DNA of 64,000 nucleotides, from positions 819,800,817 to 819,864,816 of the forward strand of contig NC_090445.1 in assembly GCF_031143425.1 (NCBI RefSeq). The letters run 5' to 3'. Both the position numbers and the translations under genes were made by a program. The DNA comes from Pleurodeles waltl. Lineage: Eukaryota; Chordata; Amphibia; Caudata; Salamandridae. Below, piece by piece: positions 44,769 through 55,442 of the stretch; position 1 is the stretch's first letter; every line of letters begins with the position of its first letter. The notes below the pieces were generated by a model that was given only the letters and a program-made list of their open reading frames with translations, was not told the DNA's origin and ran no database searches.

Positions 44769-46273
44769 CTAATTAACAAATTTGCCCATCTGTTGCCATA
44801 GACAGTCTTGGTGGAGTGTTGCCTGGCCGATAAGATAACATCCACCACTTCTGGACCCAAACACCTTCTTGCCATCAAAAAGGAAGGTCCATAAGAGTAG
44901 CCCGAACATCAGTGAAGAAACCAGAAGCCCTGAGCCAGGTATGCCTCCTGGTTGCACTGAAGTGCCCATCGACCTGGCAACCGGATCTGCTGTGTCCAAG
45001 CCAGATTGAATAACCTGCTTGGCGGCCGCTTGACTGTACAACAGGAGTTCAGCAAACTGTCCCTGCACATACTGAGGCAATCTTGGCACAACAGCTCTTG
45101 CCAAGTCCATCAGGGCATGGATATATCTCCCCAGCACACATTTACCATTAAGAGACTTCAAGGTCATACTGCACAAGGAGAAGACCTTTTTAGCTGTTTG
45201 CTCCATACACTTAGACTCCCTATCTGAAGGAGTCACAGGGAACGAACCAGGAGCAGACCTGGCAGAACAAGGCTTGCACCACCAAGCTCTCAGGGATTGG
45301 ATGCTGTGACAGAAACTGCGGATCCACTGATGCAACTCTGAACCTCCTATCCACAGTCCTGGAAACCGCAGGCTTCCTCCAAATGTCCAGAATTGGCTCA
45401 GTAAGGGCATCATTAAAAAGGAAGGAGATGCCCAGAAGACGTAGCTAATGGATGTAACACCTCAGTTAAAATGTTTGTCTTTGCCTCTGATGCCGGAAAA
45501 GGAAGGTTCAAAAACTCAGCAGCCTTTCTTTTGACACTTTGGTAAGAATCTGCCTCCGCTGTGAGCTCACCAGTGGACGAGAAATCCCACTCAAGGGATG
45601 TATCCAAGCCACTTGCAGAGTCTAGGCCCTAAAATTCACCCATAGACTCCAGAATTTCTCCTTCCTCCATCAGCTGTTGCTGATACTCCTTCTCCTCCAA
45701 GAGCCTCAAGGCCCTTCTCCTCAACCTCAGTCTAGACTCCAAACGCGGCGTCAACAGAGAATTAGCCGTCGTCGACGATGCTGGTCTCAAAGTAGATGGA
45801 CTCTCCTGCAGAGGAGAGGGTGGAGGAATACTGTGGGTCAAACTGGATCCATCCGGCACCAGCATCGACTCCATCGGCAGCGTCATCCAGGGGTGCGAAG
45901 TCATCGGCACCAAACCAGCACCTTCACCCCGACAGAAGTGTACAAAGTGAGCCTGCTTGTACGGCACCGGCGAACCCAGCATGAATGCTAGCGGACCCGT
46001 GGGACCAGCATTCGCACTAGCGGTGGCCATAGCTCTGTTAAAAATGTTAAAAATAGCATTGAGGAAAGCTGATGGATCCGCTTCCAGAGTCGGGAAGGCA
46101 GGAAACCTCTGCTCCTTCTGACGTGTCTTAACAGACTCCAATGCCTGCACACCCGACTCCTGACCATGAGTGGACACAGGAGAAAACTGAGCCGTAGGGT
46201 TCACCGGGGGCTCGGAGACCTCTATCAAAGTCGGCGCCGGAGAATTCTGTGGACTCTGAGGCTGATGAGTCAC
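44769..46273 (-). pseudogene. DIRS gag, broken into several frames
   Basis: 46273-45629 is a Pro/Ser-rich N-terminal region ending in an arginine/glutamate-rich stretch (RRALRLLEEKEYQQQLMEEG). 45607-45413 and 45413-44769 follow in other frames. The last holds the diagnostic KQVIQSGLDTADPVARSMGT block of DIRS gag and LFDGKKVFG just after it. RT would normally follow; instead the sequence goes almost directly to the recombinase. Confidence 0.75.
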
Positions 46274-46885
46274 CGTGTGACTGATCTCCCACCCCGCCGT
46301 CTCAGAGGGGACCGAGACCGATCCCTGGAAGAACAGAGTCGAGATTCGTGCCTGCGTCGCTTCTTATGCAACCTCGAGGACTTATGTGAAGAAGTATACC
46401 TCGCCTTTTCTCCTTCTAAGCTTTTGTCAAGAAGAGCTTAGCCTCTCTCTCCTTCAAGGCCTTCGGGTTCATCCGCTGGCAGGACACACATCCCTCCATG
46501 TCGGGGTACGAGTTCAGGCACCACAAGCAATTCTCATTAGGAGCCGTCACTGATATGCGACCCCCGCACTCATAACAAGGCTTAAATACCTTTTTTTTCT
46601 TCCAATGGAGACATTGTAACACTCACCAACAATTCCTCAAAACAGTAACTGTTTAAGAGGTAGGAAAAAAAATGTGAACGTTGAAGGCGCAGAAAAAAGG
46701 GAACTGACGTCAGCACACCAGCGAGGACTTCTTACTGCCATAACGTAAGACAGAGTTGCATGCGGACCCGTGCAATTGTGACGTCTTCGTCGGCGTGAGG
46801 AGCTAGGATTTTTTTTTACATTGAATGCTGGCGCACTGGGAGAATTCATAAGGTAGTTGTATCCACAGGTAGTTGTATCCATCAG

Positions 46886-47130
46886 AACCTAACATTTAAC
46901 CTCTTTCTTTGCTAGCAAATATGAGAAGATAAAACCTAAATTTAAAAACCTGTTTATTGCTTAGTCACTTCTGAACTCCAACATGTTTGTTTGGGGATGC
47001 TCCTGAGTTACAAAATTCCTAGCCAAGATTAAACAATGGGTGGAATGCATTTCAAAGGAAGCTTTCAGCATATCCCTGAAATGTCTTTGCAACCACTCAG
47101 TTGCGCTGCCTGGTAGGATCCAACCTAAAA
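46886..47130. repeat. Dispersed repeat unit, copy 2 (right part)
   Basis: It continues the module interrupted at 43690 and then aligns with 40258-40350 of copy 1: GGAAGCTTTC, then AATGTCTTTGCA, then CTGCCTGGTAGG against CTGTCTGGTGGG. Confidence 0.65.
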
Positions 47131-47979
47131 ATTCATACATATTCAAAGTGAGGCTTCAGGTCAGTACTCAACCTCATTTGACCTACCTAACTGTCATTCA
47201 TATTTTCCATGCACCCAAAACAGCATGCAGAATGGGTCAGCCCATTGCAGCAATTAGTTCTTTAGCAGTGCAACAGCATTTTTTCATTTCCACATGTTGA
47301 CATCTGTCTAAACTGAAGTACATTTTAGTGTCAGAACAATTAAGACAACACCTTAATTTGCCAATGTTTTTTTCCCATTCTCCATCCTTATTCATTTTTG
47401 TATAAACATTCTTTTGAATTTGAACAATGCCTTTGAAGTACAATAGATTCAAAGTCAATAGTACATTTTCTTTAAACAAATTGAAATCATATTTTAGTGT
47501 GATGTGGATCAAAACAAAAAAAAGGGTTTTCCATAAGTTCTGAATACACCTGCCTGGTAGGAGCACATACTTCTTTTTACTAAATATATATGCAACTGTC
47601 ATTTTTTTTAATTTACATTTTTATATTTTAAGCTCCTGGTAATCACATTTAGGTGGCATATTTTATATGTTTGTGGCACTTGCAATAAATAACGTAAAAA
47701 CAATAACATTGCACCAGCTTGCCAAGGACAAATCTTTTGGTTTTGCCAATAATTGTTGACAGTTGACGCCACACAATGTAAACTAGACCATCTTTAAATG
47801 TCTGCAGGAAATTGCTCATGTTTCATCTCTTTCACAAGTGAAAGTCTGCCTCCTAATCCTGGTTAATCTTACAAACCCTTAAGTACCACCAAATAGATAT
47901 CTGTTCTGCCAATGTCTTTAGTAACGATGAAAACATTTTCAAAAAAATCGTATGGAGCACAATCTAGTATGACTATGGC
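47131..47979. other. AT-rich unassigned DNA
   Basis: No coding motif or repeat partner seen. The minus-strand frame 47237-47602 (121 codons) has no recognisable domain. Confidence 0.35.
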
Positions 47980-48596
47980 CTGGTAGAGCTGATGGATGTC
48001 TGGGGTACCCTCCACAAAATTTTTCAAAACACAGCAGAGTCTGCAAAATTCCTTTGATGACAGGTTCCTTGTCATCTTTAATCTTGGAGCCACTTGGACC
48101 CCTACTCACAATTAACAGCATCTAGACTCACCAATATACCAATGATGCATTACTCCACTTAAAAGTCTTCTCTGCTTCATACATCCAATGCCTCAAACAC
48201 TGTCTCCACATCATCTAGACATGGAAATAGAGAGCCTACCTGAAGCTCACCCCGACCAAAACAGAATTCCCATTGTATGCCAAGAACAACACACAAGACA
48301 TAGTAGAAACCTGGCTCAATAACATGACCTTTGATGGCTCGAAACCCTAACGTTCACTGAATGCCAAGTCACTGGATTCACCCTGGGCAAAACAAAGACA
48401 GCATGGTACCAGCTCTCTCTTCTATAGAAAGTGAAACAGTTTCTTCGAGAGAGCAACTTCATTATCGCAGGTCAATCAGTCATACACTTGCACTTTGCTC
48501 CATTGCCTCCCATACTTCACAATGGCACTTCTTAGGGGCATCCTACAAGTTGCAGCGCCTCACTCAGCACCTGAAGAAATATGATCACATCATCCC
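47980..48596 (+). pseudogene. CR1/L2-type LINE RT relic (left part, interrupted)
   Basis: The plus strand reads KIPLMTGSLSSLILEPLGPL, then HQYTNDALLHLKVFS, a decayed 'HQYADDTQLYL' catalytic block (ADD changed to TND), then AYLKLTPTKTEFPLYAK, matching 'NxLKLNxxKTExL'. Near the end it reads HLKKYDHIIP, which matches the C-terminal 'HITPxL' block. Reading stops at an inserted LTR-like element at 48597 and resumes at 51381. Confidence 0.7.
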
Positions 48597-51380
48597 TGTT
48601 AGAAATGGAGTCTCTAGTTGGCAGTCGTTTTAAACCCTGTACTAGTAGGGACCCTCACTCTAGTTAGGGTAAGGGAGATGCACATCTCAGAAAACCCCAG
48701 CTCACCCCCTTGGCAGCGTGGCACAAGCAGTCAGGCTTATTTCAGGGGCAATGTGTAAAGTATTCGTACCAAAACACACAGTAACACAGTGAAAACACCA
48801 CAAAAGGACTCCACACCAGTTTAGGAAAATAGCTAATACTTATCTAAATCAAATAAGACCAAAACGACAAAAAACCATACACAAGTAGAGATAGAAATCA
48901 ATGGATGCGTTGTTTTAGCACAAATTATCTGGTATACGAAAAAAATAAAGCTGCACGGGTGGGCGGGCATGCATCGGAAAAGCAAGTGATGTGTTGATTC
49001 TTTACTCGCAAGTGAGGCCATGCGTTGATTCTTTATCTGCCGGGTAAGAGATGCGTTGATTCAAATCAAATCAAATCAAATCAAATCAAAAACATTTATA
49101 AATCGCGCTACTCACCCATGTGGGTCTCAAGGCGCTAGGCGGAGGGGGTTACTGCTGCTCGAAGAGCCAGGTTTTGAGCTGCCTCCGGAATGCAGGGTGG
49201 TCCTGGGTGGTCCTGAGGTTGGCGGGGAGGGAGTTCCATGTCTTGGCTGCCAGGTAGGAGAAGGATTTCCCACCTGCTGTGGTGCGGCGGATGTGAGGGA
49301 CGGCGGCGAGTGCGAGGTTGGCAGAGCGAAGTTGACGAGTGGGCGTGTAGAAACTGAGGCGACGGTTGAGGTATTCGGGTCCCTTGTTGTGGAGGGCTTT
49401 GTGTGAGTGGGTGAGGAGCCGGAAGGTGATCCTTTTGTTGACGGGAAGCCAGTGCAGGTGTCTCAGGTGGGCGGAGATGTGGCTGTTGCGGGGTATGTCG
49501 AGGACGAGGCGGGCGGAGGCGTTTTGTATTTGCTGCAGACGTTTCTGGAGTTTAGCGGTGGTTCCTGCGTATAGGGTGTTTCCATAGTCCAGGTGGCTTG
49601 TGACGAGGGCGTGGGTCACAGTTTTTCTGGTGTCGGCGGGGATCCAGCGGAAGATCTTTCGGAGCATGCAGAGAGTGAGGAAGCAGAAAGAAGATATGGC
49701 GTTGACTTGTTTGGTCACGGTGAGAAGCGGGTCCAGAAGAGGATTCTTTCCTCGCAGGGGAGGGATGCGTCCATTTCCAGACAAGCAGGTCCGTGCGGTG
49801 ATGTTAAAGATTGTGATGCCCAGGGTCGATGCATGGAAAATTCAGAAATGCTGTGTGAAGGGTCCGCGTTGGTAACAGATGCTGCATCGATTCTCCAGAT
49901 GCGAAGCAGGCGCTGTGTCGAATTTTTAGCAGTCGAACAGCCGCTGCGTTGATTTTTCTAACATGCATACAGAAGTGCATGAATTTTCTCCCGCAGGTTA
50001 CCAGCTTCCACTTCTAAGGGCCTAGGGACTGGATTTGGCACCACTTAGCAAGTCTGGGGTCTCAGCCCAGGCACTGGCAGATGAAGTCTTTGATATCCCT
50101 GAGACTTCAAAACAGGGGGCAAGCTCAGTCCAAGACCATGGAGAAACTTCACAAGCCGGATTTCAGAAGCCAAAGTCCAGTCCTTTCCCTCTTAAGGTAG
50201 AAACAGCAGTAGCAGGCCAGCACAGCAAAGCAACAGGCAGGGTGGCAGGTCCCCCTCAAGCATCAAGCTCTTCTTTTTGGCACAGGTTCCTCTTGATCCA
50301 GAAGTAATGTGAAAGTCTGGGGTTTTGGTGCTACTATAGTCATTTCTGCCTTTGAAGTAGGCAAAATTCAAAAGAAAGTCTCTGTTGTTCACAAGAGCCT
50401 GCATTGTCCAGGCCTGGCCCCAGACACACCAGGGAGTTGGAGACTGCATTGTGCGAGGACAGGCACAACCCCTTCAGGTGCAGGATTCAACTCCTCCCTC
50501 CCACTCTAGCTCAGGAAGACTCATTAGGATATCCAGGATACACCTCAGCTTCCCTTTGTGTCACTGTCTAAAAAGAATTCGCAAACAGCCCAGCTGTCAG
50601 TCTAACCCATACGTCGATTCCACAGGCAGGCAGAGGCACAGAATGGTTAGGCAAGAAAATGCCCACTTTCTAAAAGTATTTTTTTCAAACTGACAAGCTA
50701 AAAACCAACTTTACCAAAAGTTGTATTTTTTAATTGTGAGTTCAGAGACCCCCAAACACCAAATCTTCATCTGCTCCCAATGGGAAACTACAGTTAAAGT
50801 ATATTTAAAGGCAGTCCTCACATTAACCTATGGGAGGGATAGGCCTTGCAATTGAGAAATAGTGCCAAATTTGTTTTTCGTTATCAGGACATGTAAATCA
50901 CACCAGCATTTGTCCTACCCTTTAAATACACTGCACCCCGCCCAAAGGGCTACCTAGGTTCTACCTTATAGTGACTTACATGTACTAAAAGGGAAAGTTT
51001 TGGGCCTGGCAAGTGGGCACACGTGGTAGGTTGAATTGGCAGTGCAAAACCGCACACAGACACTGCAGTGGCAGGTCTGAGACATGTTTACAGGGCTACT
51101 CATGTGGGTGGCACAATCAGTGATGCAGACCCACTAGTAGCAATTAATTTTCAGACCCTGGGCACCTCTAGTGCACTTTACTAGGGACTTACTAGAAGAT
51201 CTAATATGCTAATCAGGGATAAACCAATCACCAATACAATTTAGAGAGACAGCATATGCACTTAAGCACTGGTTAGCAGCGGTAAAGTTCCCAGAGTCCT
51301 AAAGTCAACTAAAAATGGTCAGAAAAAAAAATGAGAGAGAAAGTTTGGGGATGACCCTGAGAAAAGGGCCAAGTCCAACA
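48597..51380. mobile_element. LTR-like element without genes, split by an L2 insertion
   Basis: It begins TGTTAGAAATGG and ends CCAAGTCCAACA, imperfect inverted ends of the TG...CA type. It is flanked by ATCCC at the left and ATCCT at the right, a nearly perfect 5-bp target duplication. Without the L2 insert it is about 2.05 kb. There is no coding capacity; several GATGCGTTGATT-like motifs recur near 48900-49060 and 49860-49960. It could be a solo LTR of unusual length or a non-autonomous LTR derivative. Confidence 0.72.
49062..49763 (-). mobile_element. L2/CR1-type LINE 3' end, 5' truncated
   Basis: The minus strand is open from 49784 to 49149 and carries the C-terminal RT thumb and tail blocks: LVTSHLDYGNTLYAG, then QNASARLVLDIPRNSHIS, LRHLHWLPVNKRITFRLL and WNSLPANLRTTQDHPAFR. 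The order and motifs are those of L2/CR1 LINEs. It ends in a (TTGAT)n tail at 49089-49061. GATGCGT occurs on both sides (49050-49056 and 49764-49770), a possible target duplication. The frame is intact over 200 codons, so this copy is younger than the LINE outside it. Confidence 0.85.
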
Positions 51381-51440
51381 ATCCTTCATTCTGCTTGAAC
51401 TCCACTGGCTCTACTGTTGTGTAGCCATTTTAGTTATAGA
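51381..51440 (+). pseudogene. CR1/L2-type LINE, continuation right of the LTR-like insertion
   Basis: About 20 bases after the LTR-like element ends, the plus strand encodes ELHWLYC, matching the 'LHWLP' motif. In this LINE type that motif follows about ten residues after the DHIIP block seen at 48590. This reconnects the interrupted element. Confidence 0.6.
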
Positions 51441-53280
51441 TCCATGCACGTTATTTTAACACACTAGGCCGTTGTGCACTTTAACCTAGATATATTTTAT
51501 GCAGCTTCTTCTTATTATTGTTACAATAACCATTTTTACGGTCTTGTTTTATTTTCCATTTATCTAACTTTTTTTGTCTAGGCCAGTACTCTGTTCTCAA
51601 ACAAGACATTCTTGATCACTCTGTGCTCCTTCCAAGGCCACAGCACGGTACATTGCTGGTGAACGTAGTAGAAGTTTAGTCTCCAACATTCGTAGAAAAT
51701 ACACATCCTTAAGTAGGGACATTTTCTCAGAACATCAGTTATGTTGTTATAAAAACACTTCCTTGTCCCTTACATGTTAGAGGGAGATTCCAGCCAGGGA
51801 ACCACAACTGTATGCTGATTGCTTTGCTACAGATGCTAACGCAGACCGCAGGCCTTTGCTCAGGTATGGGGGGTTGAGGTCTTCCCAGGGGAACCTGGTG
51901 GGCAGATCTGGAGCTTAACATGCTGTGCTCGATCATAACCTAGGTAGGGATTAGTCCATCAATTATAGTGACAATATGATAGTGTTGTTTTTATGCTTCA
52001 CTCCACTCGTTACAATTTTAATATTGTCATGCTGTGTCGTCCTGGTTATTAAACTCATTATTGAAAGAATACTGCTTCTGTTTGTCATTTATATATGAGA
52101 TCGAATTGTAAATGAGAACCGGATGGGACCAGAGTGACCACGACTTCCCTGAGAAGCCAAGTATGTCATGCGCTCGGCTGCCCAGTCATCACTATCCTTG
52201 GGTAGAGATGAGGCACTGCTTGTTAGCCGGAGCAAAACCCAGATTGGAGCAACAGATCTCACCCACAATGGGTTAGACTTAGTCTACCAAACCACGGACG
52301 ATTCTGCCGCTCAAAATCCAGTAGTCTCATTAGAATAATGAGAGCCTACGCAACACTAGTTGCCAGTCAACGCATGACAAATCCAACTGCATCATTAACA
52401 AAGCAGTCTTGACCAGCACCCCTGCTTAACCTGCAGTGAGGCTTACCATCTTTAGTTGGTCTCAGAACACATGTAGTATGATACTTTCAGAAAGCTGACT
52501 AAGAGTAAAACAAAGCAGCAGGACTTTTTCATCTACAGAAATAGGATTTGGAACAGCATTTGTGTATCCATGAGGATTGTCTCAAAGCTGCTCCAATTTA
52601 GGGAAGAGTTTAGTGAAGAACACTAAATCACAAAGCATTAGCAATCCACAAACCAGCTACTACTTCTATCACTTGTTGACTTTATGCTCATTTGTCACCC
52701 TGGGCAGGCCGCTGCTGCCTTTTGGCTAGATTTGAGTCCATAATGATGGTAGCCCCCATTATGAGCAGACTGAACTTCTGAAAAACTAACACCAATGCAG
52801 GCAAGTACTTCCACCATCAGCCACGGTCCATATCAGTATAAAAGACCAATGTCCTAAGGCACTAGTGTCATGAAGCACCCACATACTACAGCCTACACTT
52901 TCTGACCTAAGTTCATGAAAGCTGAACACACACACAGACACACACACACAGACAAGTCAAGTCAAGTCAAAAGCCAAGGTACTCTGCCTCCAATTCCATG
53001 CACCTGTCCAATCCCTCCATTTTCTTAAAACGTTGACTGGTCTCATCACATACAGAGGACACACCCAAATACAAAATATATCATCTTCATGTTCTCTGCT
53101 TCCAGCACAACGCACCTGCAGAAACTCCCCTCCCATACACAGTGGTGACTGGTCCCAGAGCACATGAGTGGTGCCTGTGATTTCAACACTCGGCACCAAA
53201 GGGTACCACACTTCCCCAAGCTTCCTGTTGCAACAGAGTACTCTTCTCTTCCTTCTTAACACCATAATGCATACCTCGCA
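51441..53280. other. Unassigned repeat-rich DNA
   Basis: No coding motif on either strand. Simple repeats CACACAGA and then GTCAA lie at about 52925-52971. The rest has no structure I can define. Confidence 0.35.
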
Positions 53281-53284
53281 ACAT

Positions 53285-53445
53285 CGTGGGCCGCTTTCAC
53301 ACCTTTAAAAATTAACAAACAGGTATATTTTATCATCTTCAGAGAGAGGAAAGACTGAGCGGACCTGCCAGAATTCAAACCTGTGTCTGTCACGTTAAAC
53401 ACAGATTGCTGGAATGGATACATTAGTTTGCTGAGCTACCAAACC
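53285..53445 (-). repeat. tRNA-derived SINE
   Basis: On the minus strand GGTAGCTCAGCAAACTAAT (from about 53442) matches a tRNA A-box region, and GGTTTGAATTC (53381-53371) matches a B-box, about 60 bp apart as in real tRNAs. It is followed by CCGCTCAGTCTTTC and GATAAAATATACC, the kind of short core common in vertebrate SINEs. The fold is not a good tRNA, so this is a retroposon and not a gene. Confidence 0.65.
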
Positions 53446-54997
53446 CTTTATATAGACCTCCCTCCAGGGTACGCCTCTGCACATCACCATAAACTAGTGT
53501 ACTACACTTTCCTAAACACTCAGAAAGTATCATCTCTTGAAACAGGCTATTATTGTTTTCCACCATTGCAAAATCAAAAACAGGTGCCCTATTTGCCCAC
53601 TCTGGCAACGTCAAGATCACACAACATGACAGCGTGCTCATCTTCCTCATCTTCATGCACTAGTGCACGCACGTCTGCAAAACAATCTCACAAACTCACA
53701 CACATGAGCACTAAATTCCACCTCCCCACTTTGTTACCCACACCCTCACTTCTAATTTACAACACACTAGTGTACAACATAAGTCCAATTCAACACACAT
53801 GAAGGTACCTTCACAATTCCTAAACCTGCCTTGTAGCTTTAAACTTGCAACAACATACACTTTAATTTAGCAATACTTCCAGTTATACAGAAAACACTTC
53901 ACAACATTAGAAACATGCACATTTTCCAAAATACTTTAAAAGCATACTAATTTGCAAAAATAAACATGTATCTTCCAAAGAAATAACCTTTAAAGCATTC
54001 ATCTACCACTTTCAGATACATAAGATTTTCCACCCATTAATATCCACAAAATTACATAGAAAACAATTCAATATTTCACGTGAACAGATCCAACATTATT
54101 CACATATTCCCTGCTGCTTAAGACCGTGCTATAACCAGTTCCATTCCCCTCGAACCTCTAAAATAACCACTTTCAACGCTATTTCCAGTGCCACTGTCTT
54201 AAGGCGAATATTGTCTGTAAAGTCAGTTTTAGACCACTAAAGTACCAAAAATCATTTCTACTGTCAGCTCGTTTTAATTCTATTTCACTTTTCCAGAAGG
54301 TAAGCACTGATACTCTACAGAACTCCAACACAAGATCCTACATCGGCTACCCAAGTCCACAGAAGACAGGTCTCCATCAGATTTTGAGTCAGTAGTCCAA
54401 CCTCCTCACTTGTGCTCTGGTCTCAAATCTCCACAGTGCCTAGGTCATTCCTCATATGAGCCACATGCCATAGTACACTTCCATCATGGTTTCAACGAAA
54501 GGCAGCCTCTAATTCTGAACTTGCTGCACGTTGCTGCTCACAATGCCACTAAGTCCCCATGACCCTTCACGCTTCTCCTTACAAATAACAAGGCTCACAT
54601 CATAGGAAAATAAGTGCCTCTGTGCAGTCACACTGGGGAACGACACTCCTTATACTAAAGGGCACACTCCTGCTGGTTTTGTGGTCATTGTAACCTTCCT
54701 CCTTGGACAGTGCCTAAAAGTATCACTTCTATCCCACAGGTGAAATTGATGCCTTTAATATGCTACAGCACAAAAACCCACCTTAGCTTAGAAGCAGCTG
54801 GCCCCTTACAGTTTATGAGAGACTAAACACCATATTGTATAACTGCTTTTATTGTTTCTTTAAAATTTTCATATCGCTCTTTTGCCCGTGCTCCTCACTG
54901 AGCTCTTCTGCCCAGCAACACCTGCTAACGTCACTTGTTGGCAGAAGTGAAGCTGGGCATCTTCAAACTAGTTCATTCACGACCCCGAGATTGACTC
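53446..54997. other. Unassigned DNA left of the second Ty3/gypsy element
   Basis: AT-rich and poor in G on the plus strand, with no conserved coding block. An AATAAA-type signal may lie on the minus strand near 54845, but no gene goes with it. Confidence 0.35.
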
Positions 54998-55208
54998 TGT
55001 AGCATCCTCACCAGTCTGGGTACCCGCCAATGACTACGCCACACACTAAGTTGTAGATCACACGTCTTCATTCCTCTGCTTGTAACTGCGAACTCCAACA
55101 ATCTAAACAATGGATTCATTCCAAACCATTCTAGTGATTACATCGCATTTTTACGGAGTCAGTCAGGGGTCCAGAAAGGTTCGGTCCTAAAACATGCAAG
55201 ACACAACA
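54998..55208 (-). repeat. 3' LTR of the decayed Ty3/gypsy element
   Basis: Read on the minus strand it starts TGTTGTGTCTTGCATG after the purine tract and ends GATGCTACA. It shares CCAGTCTGGGTACCC, ATGACTRCGCCACA and the segment TTCATTCCTCTGC with the other LTR. Confidence 0.7.
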
Positions 55209-55261
55209 TCTCCCCTTCTGTTAAATGAAACATTATATTTTTTCAAAAAACAGCAGTAGAC

Positions 55262-55328
<67 letters not shown>
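55262..55328. repeat. (TA)n(CA)n compound microsatellite
   Basis: About 13 TA units run into about 20 CA units, between the end of the integrase frame and the purine tract of the decayed Ty3/gypsy element. Confidence 0.95.
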
Positions 55329-55332
<4 letters not shown>

Positions 55333-55442
55333 TACAACAATTTCTCTTTGATCAATCTTCATGGAGCTTTGATCATACAACCCGATCTGGTTGAGGGAAG
55401 CAGTCATCTTCAGTGTCTGGGATTGGTAAAGTTGGTAAAGAA

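Larger units (their letters stand above)
43691..46885 (-). mobile_element. Internally deleted DIRS element inserted in a tandem repeat
   Basis: It has gag-like and recombinase reading frames on the minus strand but no RT/RNase H between them. A perfect 20-bp inverted repeat near the left end (43694-43713 and 43745-43764, AACAAGTTACTTACCTTCAG) forms a hairpin. The string GATGGATACAACTACCT at 43770-43786 recurs inverted near 46866-46884, next to a second copy. The flanks fit together as one interrupted copy of a neighbouring tandem module with little or no target duplication, as expected for recombinase-mediated insertion. Confidence 0.85.

Noticed and set aside
47869..48121. Minus-strand open frames ahead of the CR1/L2-type LINE
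   Set aside because: The opposite strand reads into LINE RT blocks, so these are antisense shadows.
53365..53445. A functional tRNA gene on the minus strand
   Set aside because: A- and B-boxes are present, but the arms do not pair as a tRNA, and a SINE-like body follows.
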